A DNA stretch of 24,230 nucleotides from Bacteriovoracaceae bacterium UBA7317 (GTDB lineage: Bacteria; Bdellovibrionota; Bacteriovoracia; Bacteriovoracales; Bacteriovoracaceae), in the NCBI GenBank assembly GCA_002474345.1, contig DKQD01000005.1, positions 1 through 24,230 on the forward strand. The letters are read 5' to 3'. This document shows, one piece after another, positions 15,903-21,700 of this stretch (position 1 is the first letter of the stretch; the number at the start of each line of letters is the position of its first letter). The position numbers were made by a program, and so were the translations under genes. The notes under the pieces were generated by a model that was given only the letters and a program-made list of their open reading frames with translations, was not told the DNA's origin and searched no databases.

Positions 15903-15954
15903 AGTTAGCATGAAAGAAGCTCCGGCTCAATTGGTTTTGACCGGCAAGCTAACT
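15903..15954. ncRNA. Possible structured RNA or strong hairpin upstream of the LptG-like gene
   Basis: Two nested inverted repeats fold together. The outer AGTTAGC (15903-15909) pairs with GCTAACT (15948-15954). The inner CCGG-c-TCAA (15922-15930) pairs with TTGACCGG (15937-15944) around a TTGGTT loop with one bulge. It is GC-richer than its surroundings and lies between the barrel gene ending at 15991 and the LptG-like gene starting at 15843, both on the minus strand. No T run follows on either strand, so it is not a simple terminator. It could be a leader element, an mRNA-stability hairpin or a protein site. Confidence 0.35.
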
Positions 15955-15990
15955 GGTGTGCGAATACCCGAGGACCTAAGGCCCTTAAGC

Positions 15991-16629
15991 TTAAAAAAAG
16001 TTCATCGGTATACTTATACCGACAAGGTGCTCTACTGAGTCATGCTCTATGGAAAGCTCTTTAGTTGAATCACTAGAGCTTTCATATTCCTCATCAAAGC
16101 TAAAACTTCTTAGTTCATAGTTTAATGAGAAAAAAGGTAAACCTGTATAACCGATACCTAAAGAAAATCCAGTTCCTTTCCATAAGTCATTATCATTTTG
16201 AAGTGGGTCACCACTTCCAAATTCATAACGGACACTAGGAAAATAAGTCGCCCACAGGCGGAGAAGAAATGGCAAATCATAGTTTATAAAAAGACCAAAG
16301 TAGCTTGCCTCAACAGAACTTAAAACAGACTGCCCAGAAAGCTTCCAAGAAGTTACTTGCCCGATTGGTTTTTTTAATTCCGCATCAAATTGCGAAGAAG
16401 CAAAGTCGACTCCTGCAGAAAACCCTAGCAGGCCATACCCTAAACGTGCTCCATACATGGCTCCATCTAAATCCCTCTCATATTTAACAGAGCTTTCAGT
16501 TTGCGAGGCCTTTGAAAAGTTGAGGATTTTACCAAAGTAGGGCTCGATATGGACAGACGCTCTCATATTTCCTGGAAAAGTTTGAAAAACCAAAAAACAT
16601 AAAATTAAGCGAAGCCAAATTTTCGCCAT
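15991..16629 (-). CDS. Small outer-membrane beta-barrel protein
   Basis: A 212-residue protein with a signal peptide (about 1-24, cut near MRAS-VHIEP) followed by amphipathic strands of 8-12 residues alternating with polar turns. Examples are GAMYGARLGYGLLGFSAGVDF, SYFGLFINYDLPFLL, SLGIGYTGLPFFSLNYELRSF and HLVGISIPMNFF. The protein ends in Phe, as outer-membrane barrels do for recognition by the BAM complex. Size suggests eight strands, an OmpA-barrel or OmpW-like size class. The substrate, if any, is unknown. ATG 16629 follows AAGGAGAC at good spacing. It stands alone, with a long AT-rich gap upstream. Confidence 0.78.
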   Translation of the reverse strand: MAKIWLRLILCFLVFQTFPGNMRASVHIEPYFGKILNFSKASQTESSVKYERDLDGAMYGARLGYGLLGFSAGVDFASSQFDAELKKPIGQVTSWKLSGQSVLSSVEASYFGLFINYDLPFLLRLWATYFPSVRYEFGSGDPLQNDNDLWKGTGFSLGIGYTGLPFFSLNYELRSFSFDEEYESSSDSTKELSIEHDSVEHLVGISIPMNFF

Positions 16630-17110
16630 AACCTTGTCTCCTTTTTTATGAGTTCTTAGATAAAATATTCATCCTTTCCTCTTTTAGGAAAAAATTTGTC
16701 CCGTGACAATTAGAGAAAAGAAAATTAAAAAAAAAAAAAGAAAATTGCTGTTTTTTTCAACAACACATCACAAAAAAATAGCCCAAAATAATTTGTTATG
16801 CATGTTGCAATAATATGCCTGAAGTCATCATTAAGGTTTTAAATCTTTAAATGTGAACCTATGAACAAACCTAATGAATGTGAATAACTTTAAAATACTT
16901 ACGGAATTATTGTAAATAGAAGAGGCATAACAAAAGCCTTTTAATTGAAAGAAACTAAGGATTATTAACTTTTTCACTTCCCTTCTATGATAAGTTCGAA
17001 ATCCTTAAACAAATACAATTTAAAACTATACTCTCTTTTTAAACTGTTAAGCCTTTAAGATTAAAAAGCCGATCTTTATGGTTCTAAGCTTTAAAAGGAG
17101 TCCCCTTTAA
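16630..17110. other. 481-base AT-rich intergenic region between divergent genes
   Basis: This gap holds the promoters of the barrel gene (left) and the frameshifted secreted gene (right), but no convincing -35/-10 pair stands out. Visible structure: TTTCCT/AGGAAA around CTTTT (about 16678-16694), TTGTC-CCGT-GACAA (about 16696-16709), and a run of 13 A (16727-16739) flanked by GAAAATT on each side. No open reading frame with a ribosome binding site and no RNA gene is apparent. Confidence 0.5.
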
Positions 17111-17112
17111 AT
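17090..17112 (+). promoter_or_regulatory. Hairpin burying the ribosome binding site and start codon of the frameshifted gene
   Basis: TTTAAAAGG (17090-17098) can pair with CCCCTTTAAA (17102-17111), eight pairs of nine. The AAGGAG ribosome binding site lies in the 5' arm and loop, and the 3' arm runs into the A of ATG 17111. Folding would hide translation initiation. Confidence 0.4.
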
Positions 17113-17721
17113 GAAACTAATAATTTCTGCTTTTATCTTTTTATTATCGTTCCATGGATTGGCCCAAAAAGTTGACCTCGAAAAGGCCAAGTATATTTAT
17201 GTAGAGTATAAAGGAAAACCTTATAAAATCCTTCTGGCCTCTGATAAGGTTGCCAAGAAACTAGATAGTAATAAAAGAAATTGCTACGCATTCAGCACTC
17301 ATTCCAAAAGACATACTCCTGGTGGAATCAAAAACTCACCTGTTGAAAGGCCTTACAACGTTAATAAAAAGAATTTGAAAAAGGCCTTAAAAATGGATCA
17401 AGGTATTTTGCTTGGGACAGGACCTAAACTTAAATACTTATCAAAAGAGACCTTCAATAAAAAATCAAAAAATCAAAAAATCAAAACATTTATTTACTTA
17501 TTGCTGGCTTTGTCACGTGGGAAGAGTACCATTTCGTAGGGGCCTTTGAAGGTGGATGGTGGAATAAACCCTCTAAAGTCGGTAAGGCCTTTAAGCTTAC
17601 AGATACTTTTAAGAAGCCAACTTATCGTATCTACAATAGACTAAAGAAACTTGGGAAAGGTGCAAAACCTTTTAGCAATGTTGGCTTTTATCTTATTCCT
17701 TACAAGCCTCAATACGATTAA
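17111..17721 (+). pseudogene. Secreted basic protein gene, frameshifted at an 8-bp tandem repeat (possibly phase-variable)
   Basis: The open frame runs from ATG 17111 to TAG 17537-17539 (142 aa), but the last 20 or so residues are out-of-frame readthrough. Three tandem copies of AAAAAATC (17459-17482) lie near the end. Beyond them the -1 frame is open and protein-like to TAA 17719-17721: AGFVTWEEYHFVGAFEGGWW, then TYRIYNRLKKLGKG and NVGFYLIPYKPQYD. Removing one 8-base copy puts both parts in one frame and gives a 200-residue protein. It has a signal peptide (about 1-18, ending GLAQ), a Lys-rich mature part and one cysteine. I do not recognise the family. Either the gene is switched by repeat slippage, or it has decayed by one duplication. 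Ribosome binding site AAAAGGAG is good but can be masked by a hairpin. Confidence 0.75.
17459..17482 (+). repeat. 8-bp tandem repeat, three copies, inside a coding region
   Basis: Units AAAAAATC occupy 17459-17466, 17467-17474 and 17475-17482, and a partial AAAA follows. Eight is not a multiple of three, so copy-number change switches frame. Two or five copies would give the full-length protein; three gives the truncated form seen here. Confidence 0.9.
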
Positions 17722-17802
17722 AAATTCGGTAAATAAATAATATTTATTCAATTTCAAGAAATTAGAGTAAAAGACATCCAAACTGTCTCAAATCTATCAA
17801 AT

Positions 17803-17833
17803 GCAAAGGGTAATCTTAGCGTTACCACTTTGC
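17803..17833. terminator. Strong hairpin between the secreted-protein gene and the hydroxylase gene
   Basis: GCAAAG (17803-17808) pairs with CTTTGC (17828-17833), and GGTAA (17809-17813) with TTACC (17822-17826), with one bulged A and an 8-base loop. The stem has 11 pairs. The base run after it (TTAAAATG) is a poor terminator tail, so an mRNA-end or leader structure is possible. The rest of the gap 17722-17870 shows nothing else. Confidence 0.4.
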
Positions 17834-17870
17834 TTAAAATGACCTTAAAATAGAGCTAAGGATTCGAAAA

Positions 17871-19130
17871 ATGAATGAGACATCTGGGTTTATACCTCTT
17901 ATTCCTCAGTATATTAAATACGCCATTCCTCTATTTAGCGTAACCATTGTCATTGAGTTTCTATTCGCGAGAAGACAAAACAAACAAGACCATTATAGAG
18001 TTAATGATACGATTAATAATCTAACCATGGGAATTTTTTCTCAAATTACAGATATTTTGGCGGGACTTTCTCTCTTCCTTACTTACGCCTGGATTTATCA
18101 AAATTATAAAATCGTCACACTCGAAAACACCTGGTACATTTGGATTATATGCTATATAGCGCATGACTTTCTTTACTACCTTTTCCATTTAATCTCACAT
18201 AAGGTTAATATTATTTGGGGCTCCCATGAACCCCATCATTCAAGTGAGGAGTTTAACTACTCAGTCGCTCTCCGCCAGGGGGCCTTTCAAACATTTTTCT
18301 CCAGCCCCATTTTCTTTTCTCTCGCTTTTCTAGGTTTTGACCCCGTCATGTGGCTCATTTGTGGACAGTTGAACTTGATTTTTCAATTTCTTCCTCATAC
18401 AAGGCTCATTGGAAAGATGTGGTGGCCGATCGAGTTTGTTTTCTCTACGCCCTCTCATCACCGTGTCCACCACGCGAAAAATCCAAAGTATATTGATAAG
18501 AATTTTGGAGGAACTTTTATTATTTGGGACAGAATGTTTGGAACTTTTAAGGAAGAGGAAGACGATGAAGTTCCAGTTTATGGCATTATTACACCCCTAA
18601 AAAGCTGGAACCCTATTTGGGGTCAAATTAAAAACTGGGTTTTCTTGTTTAAGAGGTTTTGGTCAATGCCAGGTTTCCTAAACAAAGTTAAAGTCCTCTT
18701 TTTTAACCCTAGTTGGACACCTTCTGGCCAGGAGGCCACTCCAGAAGTCCATTTTAAAAGTTATGAGAAACACGACCAAGGAGCAAAAGGTCTTCATAAA
18801 AATATATACCTCACTATAAGCTTTTTATTTTGCTCAAATACATTTCTCTATTTTGATCTCTTTGTAACAAGTAACCTTGATAAGGGGCTAACTATTTCAT
18901 TTCTGATTATTTCATTATTGAGTGTAGGTATTTTATTAAATAACCCATATTGGGCAAGAAAGCTTGAACTCATTCGCATTATAACTTGTGCTCTTATTGG
19001 TTTTATCTATTCTTTTTTCATCCTAAAATCAACTTTTGCCTCTGTTTTCATTTTATCATCAGGAATCATTTTTCTTTTCTTATTTTACTATTTGTATGAA
19101 AAAGATTCCCCGTCAAGACTATCCTCTTAA
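17871..19130 (+). CDS. Fatty acid hydroxylase / sterol desaturase family di-iron membrane enzyme, alkylglycerol-monooxygenase-like
   Basis: A 419-residue integral membrane di-iron oxygenase. The histidine clusters of the superfamily are complete: HDFLYYLFHLISH (His98, 106, 110), HEPHH (His119, 122, 123), an isolated His176 and HHRVHH (His196, 197, 200, 201), with NFGGTFIIWDRMFGTF directly after. N-terminal helices lie at about 14-33, 60-80 and 86-106, and a further one near 142-170. After a soluble segment (about 225-300) there are three or four extra C-terminal helices (about 310-410), as in alkylglycerol monooxygenase (TMEM195 type), which cleaves ether lipids. The plain sterol desaturase form is shorter, so the AGMO-like reading is favoured; the substrate remains inference. 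ATG 17871 has AAGGAT upstream. It converges on the lipid operon at 19151-21111. Confidence 0.87.
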   Translation: MNETSGFIPLIPQYIKYAIPLFSVTIVIEFLFARRQNKQDHYRVNDTINNLTMGIFSQITDILAGLSLFLTYAWIYQNYKIVTLENTWYIWIICYIAHDFLYYLFHLISHKVNIIWGSHEPHHSSEEFNYSVALRQGAFQTFFSSPIFFSLAFLGFDPVMWLICGQLNLIFQFLPHTRLIGKMWWPIEFVFSTPSHHRVHHAKNPKYIDKNFGGTFIIWDRMFGTFKEEEDDEVPVYGIITPLKSWNPIWGQIKNWVFLFKRFWSMPGFLNKVKVLFFNPSWTPSGQEATPEVHFKSYEKHDQGAKGLHKNIYLTISFLFCSNTFLYFDLFVTSNLDKGLTISFLIISLLSVGILLNNPYWARKLELIRIITCALIGFIYSFFILKSTFASVFILSSGIIFLFLFYYLYEKDSPSRLSS

Positions 19131-19150
19131 TATTTGATTATCAATTGTCT

Positions 19151-19720
19151 TTAGGCCGATTCATCTTCCAGATAATTTATCCACTTTTCGGCCGTATTTT
19201 TTTCTTCAATACTTGCATCTCTCTTTTCTTTCCATGTTTTTTGGAAAAAAAAATAGTTTTTGCCTTCTCTTTTTTTTCTATTTATTTCAATAACAATATC
19301 AAAAAAAGGTCTTTCATTAAATGCCATTCTTTTATAAAAGTTTTCAAGATCTCTCCCAACAGGCAACTGAGCGCCTCTAAAAACCATAAAATAAGGACAT
19401 GATTTTTTATCTCGAATTTCCTTTAAAAGGATAAAATTAAAAATAAAAGCTTCCCTCGCCTCTATTTTTTTTCCTTTTAAAAGTTCTTTTTCTTTTTCAC
19501 TTTCCAAAAAAGGAATCGAATGAGAATATCTATTATTTTTAAAAATCTCGTATTCTTTTCTATAATCTAAAAAGAGAACATCTAAAGGTTTCCCCAACTT
19601 TTCAACTAGTTGTCCGTTATCAAAATTATAAAAATCTCCAGGCTCAATTTCTCCATCAAAAGTTACTTGTGAACTTTGTTCAGCACATTTAATTTCAGAA
19701 ATAATGATTTTATTTCCCAA
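19151..19720 (-). CDS. Protein of unknown function in the lipid operon, TTG start
   Basis: A 189-residue soluble protein that I do not recognise. It starts at TTG 19720-19718, seven bases after a clear AAGGAG. It has no signal peptide or membrane helix, is rich in Lys, Glu and Phe and has only two cysteines. Predicted alternation of short strands (GKPLDVLFLDYRKEYEIF, REAFIFNFILL, PYFMVFRGAQLPV, PFFDIVIEINRKK, KNYFFFQKTWK) with a helical C-terminus suggests a small beta-rich domain. That outline vaguely recalls phage single-stranded-DNA-binding proteins, but I see no motif to support it. It is the last gene of a unit with the DUF62 and HACD-like genes (19-base gap), so co-expression with them is likely. 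It may be a lineage-specific gene. Confidence 0.7.
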   Translation of the reverse strand: MGNKIIISEIKCAEQSSQVTFDGEIEPGDFYNFDNGQLVEKLGKPLDVLFLDYRKEYEIFKNNRYSHSIPFLESEKEKELLKGKKIEAREAFIFNFILLKEIRDKKSCPYFMVFRGAQLPVGRDLENFYKRMAFNERPFFDIVIEINRKKREGKNYFFFQKTWKEKRDASIEEKNTAEKWINYLEDESA

Positions 19721-19739
19721 TAAATACTCCTTGATACCC

Positions 19740-20312
19740 CTAAGCTCTATCTTTTAACTTCTTTTGTCCTATTAGGTGCATATGCTTCATCATAAAAAGA
19801 AGGCCAAAAAAGTAAGGTATGAAAGTAAAAGTCCAGCCACCAACAACAAGGTCTGATTTATATAGACAAGCCACTTCTCCAGAAAAGCCTAGCGGGTAAA
19901 GAATAAAAAAGAGGCGGTACCTTAGCCAAACAATAAGATAAGGAACGTTGCTTTCTACTTCATCAAACTTTACTTTTAAAAAATAATAAAGGTAGCGGAC
20001 AATTTCAATTATTGACCAGCTTGCAACTACCATCAAAGGAACCCAACCGATTGTTGTTACATCGTACTTACCCAAAATAAGCCATGTAAAAATCAGTCTC
20101 GTCGATGTCTGCATTATCGCTGGTAACTTTAAAGAGGAAGATAGACCTAAGTAACTATGAAATATATCAAGAACTGCCATTGTCTGAGCAATTTTCAAAA
20201 TTAAACTTACATCTTGAAAAAAAGAGAAAGGGTTCATTACCACATGAAAAAGGATGTAAAACCAGAGTAAAAATGAAATCAGATTATAACTTAAAAGGTA
20301 AATCCTTTTCAT
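19740..20312 (-). CDS. 3-hydroxyacyl-CoA dehydratase of the eukaryotic PTPLA/HACD (Phs1) family
   Basis: A 190-residue multi-pass membrane protein. In eukaryotes this family performs the third step of very-long-chain fatty acid elongation, dehydrating 3-hydroxyacyl-CoA in the ER. The match is seen along the whole length: YLLSYNLISFLLWFYIL at the N-terminus, AQTMAVLDIFHSYLGL (42-57), SSR-like MQTSTRLIFTWLI (67-79), WSIIEIVRYLYYFL (99-112) and VPYLIVWLRYRLFFILYPLG (123-142), then FSGEVACLY. The essential Tyr and Glu of yeast Phs1, seven residues apart, are present as Tyr139 and Glu146. Size and helix count (about six) are close to the minimal family core. ATG 20312 lies seven bases after the DUF62 stop, with an AAAGGA inside that gene, so translation is coupled. 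The acyl carrier and chain length used in this bacterium are unknown. Confidence 0.85.
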   Translation of the reverse strand: MKRIYLLSYNLISFLLWFYILFHVVMNPFSFFQDVSLILKIAQTMAVLDIFHSYLGLSSSLKLPAIMQTSTRLIFTWLILGKYDVTTIGWVPLMVVASWSIIEIVRYLYYFLKVKFDEVESNVPYLIVWLRYRLFFILYPLGFSGEVACLYKSDLVVGGWTFTFIPYFFGLLFMMKHMHLIGQKKLKDRA

Positions 20313-20319
20313 CGAAATA

Positions 20320-21111
20320 TTAACTGTCCTTTAATTTAATAGTTACTTCCTGACCCTTTTTAATACCAAACTCCTGCGAAGCTGAGAACTCTTTTAAAAA
20401 TATCTCTAAATAACCGTGACTTCCCTCTAAAATTGACAGTTTTCTAAAAAAGCCTCCACCATAATTTTCAACTTTATTACAAATATTTATTCCACAACGA
20501 ATTTCACTTATCAGATCTGAAAAATGATTATTTGGTATATTGGTAATTAAGTTTCCAAAAGTGTCTATATAAACAACTTCACCTTTAATTTCAGAAGTTC
20601 TGACTTTAGGTTTGGTTAAATGCAGTGTTATTGGCTGCTTAAGAACAGAACCAAAATCTTTTAGCTCTTCCCCTAAACTTAAATGAGCTGCGACAGGAGC
20701 GAATATGTCTCTTCCATGAAAATTACAACTTATATTTTCTAAGAAATATTTTTTATTTTTTATCTCTCTTGCTTCAATAAAAATATCTCGGTTTTCTATG
20801 ATTGGAGTTAAAACACCATTATCCGGCCCAACAAAAATCCCTAATTTTGTTGAAACAATGATCGGTAGCCTAGAAGACCCCACACCTGGGTCAACAATGA
20901 CTAAATGAATTGCATTTTCTGGTAAATAGTTTAAAGATCTTTCAACCAAAAATGCTCCATTAAAAAGGTCAAACGATTTTACTTCATGAGAAATATCAAT
21001 GAACTGAAGGTTTGGGTTAATTTTTAACATGACCCCTTTCATAATTCCAACAAAACCATCTCTATTCCCAAAGTCTGTTATAAGAGAAACAAATTTTGTT
21101 GAAACACCCAT
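20320..21111 (-). CDS. SAM hydroxide adenosyltransferase (DUF62, chlorinase/fluorinase superfamily)
   Basis: A 263-residue cytosolic enzyme when read from ATG 21111. The family hydrolyses S-adenosylmethionine to adenosine and methionine using an activated water. Signatures are FVSLITDFGNRDGFVGIMKG (7-26), IDISHEV (about 36-42), LVIVDPGVGS (about 69-78), FVGPDNGVLTP (about 91-101) and FHGRDIFAPVAAHL (about 126-139); the last supplies conserved Arg and His. It lacks the chlorinase/fluorinase-specific insertion as far as I can see. The frame extends upstream to a GTG at 21177, but ATG 21111 has AAGAAGGGAAGG before it and a TATAAT at 21153-21148, so the shorter form is chosen. It heads a three-gene operon. 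Why a SAM-consuming enzyme is paired with an acyl-CoA dehydratase is unclear. Confidence 0.9.
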   Translation of the reverse strand: MGVSTKFVSLITDFGNRDGFVGIMKGVMLKINPNLQFIDISHEVKSFDLFNGAFLVERSLNYLPENAIHLVIVDPGVGSSRLPIIVSTKLGIFVGPDNGVLTPIIENRDIFIEAREIKNKKYFLENISCNFHGRDIFAPVAAHLSLGEELKDFGSVLKQPITLHLTKPKVRTSEIKGEVVYIDTFGNLITNIPNNHFSDLISEIRCGINICNKVENYGGGFFRKLSILEGSHGYLEIFLKEFSASQEFGIKKGQEVTIKLKDS

Positions 21112-21147
21112 GCCTTCCCTTCTTGTAAGAATCAAAATAATGTATGA

Positions 21148-21153
21148 ATTATA
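21148..21153 (-). promoter_or_regulatory. -10 box of the DUF62-HACD operon
   Basis: TATAAT on the minus strand (21153-21148) gives a start near 21141 and a leader of about 30 bases before ATG 21111. The -35 region is not recognisable. Its place inside the longer possible frame argues against the GTG start at 21177. Confidence 0.45.
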
Positions 21154-21231
21154 AGCTATAAACGACTTTTTTGCCACACTACTTTTTCTTGATGCGTTTC
21201 CAGTGTTAAGTCAAAAAAAAGCATTATTCAT

Positions 21232-21259
21232 TAAACATATGGCACTTTCCCACCGATAG
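21232..21259 (+). promoter_or_regulatory. Sigma28 (FliA)-like promoter candidate for the PAS-kinase pair
   Basis: TAAA (21232-21235) and ACCGATAG (21252-21259) resemble the flagellar sigma28 consensus TAAA-N15-GCCGATAA, but the spacer is 16. It lies 36 bases before the PAS gene ATG. One extra spacer base and two -10 mismatches make it tentative. Confidence 0.32.
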
Positions 21260-21295
21260 TTATTTGAATGACAAAAACCATTAAAAAGCAGAACT

Positions 21296-21694
21296 ATGGA
21301 AGAAGTCGAGCTCAAAAATAATGCCTTTCTTATTACCAAGACAGACAAGGCTGGCATTGTTACTTATTCCAACTTATCTTTCCAACAAGCAACAGGCCTA
21401 GAGGAAGAAGAAATTATTGGGAAAAGCTATACATTTTTCCTTGATAAAGAAACACCGAAGGCAATTGTAAGACAGTTGTGGGAGAAGGTCTCCTCTGGAA
21501 AGAGTTGGCAAGGAGTTGTTAAAGTTCATGGTTCAGATGCAAAATATTTTTGGGTAGATTCTTTGATTTCCCCATCCTATATGGATGACGAAATGATTGG
21601 TTTTTTGCTTATAAAGAGAAAAGCATCTTCTAAACAAATTGCAGAAGCTCAGCTTTTACATCAAAAATTGCGGGAAGAGAATGGGGAAGGTTAA
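21296..21694 (+). CDS. Stand-alone Aer-type PAS domain protein
   Basis: A 132-residue cytosolic protein made of one PAS domain (about 6-112) and a short C-terminal helix. Its sequence follows the Aer-like PAS class, which in aerotaxis receptors binds FAD: GIVTYSNLSFQQATGLEEEE (20-39), EIIGKSYTFF, LWEKVSSGKSWQGVVK (62-77), KYFWVDSLISPSY and IGFLLIKRKAS. However, the N-x-V-R-H-P-D-M-P stretch usual in that class, which contributes FAD contacts in Aer, here reads YTFFLDKETP. FAD binding may be lost or altered. The kinase gene starts six bases after the stop, so the two are co-translated and probably act as a sensor-kinase pair normally found as one polypeptide. ATG 21296 has only a weak ribosome binding site. 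Confidence 0.83.
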   Translation: MEEVELKNNAFLITKTDKAGIVTYSNLSFQQATGLEEEEIIGKSYTFFLDKETPKAIVRQLWEKVSSGKSWQGVVKVHGSDAKYFWVDSLISPSYMDDEMIGFLLIKRKASSKQIAEAQLLHQKLREENGEG

Positions 21695-21700
21695 CAACTA

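Noticed and set aside
15910..16038. Plus-strand 42-codon frame starting at ATG 15910
   Set aside because: No ribosome binding site, overlaps the 3' end of the barrel gene, and its bases are better explained by the nested inverted repeats.
16727..16739. Run of 13 A flanked by GAAAATT as a mobile-element end or contingency tract
   Set aside because: No transposase or terminal inverted repeats accompany it, and it is outside coding sequence. Such runs are common in this AT-rich DNA, though promoter-spacing effects remain possible.
19145..19402. Plus-strand open frame of 85 codons
   Set aside because: It is antisense to the unknown operon protein, starts without a clear ribosome binding site and is dominated by Phe and Lys from A/T runs.
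21112..21177. Longer DUF62 start at GTG 21177
   Set aside because: The extra segment contains a TATAAT and falls outside the family core; ATG 21111 has a strong ribosome binding site.
21237..21252. Sigma54-type promoter from TGGCAC at 21240-21245
   Set aside because: The GG element fits, but no GC element (TTGC) follows at the required spacing.
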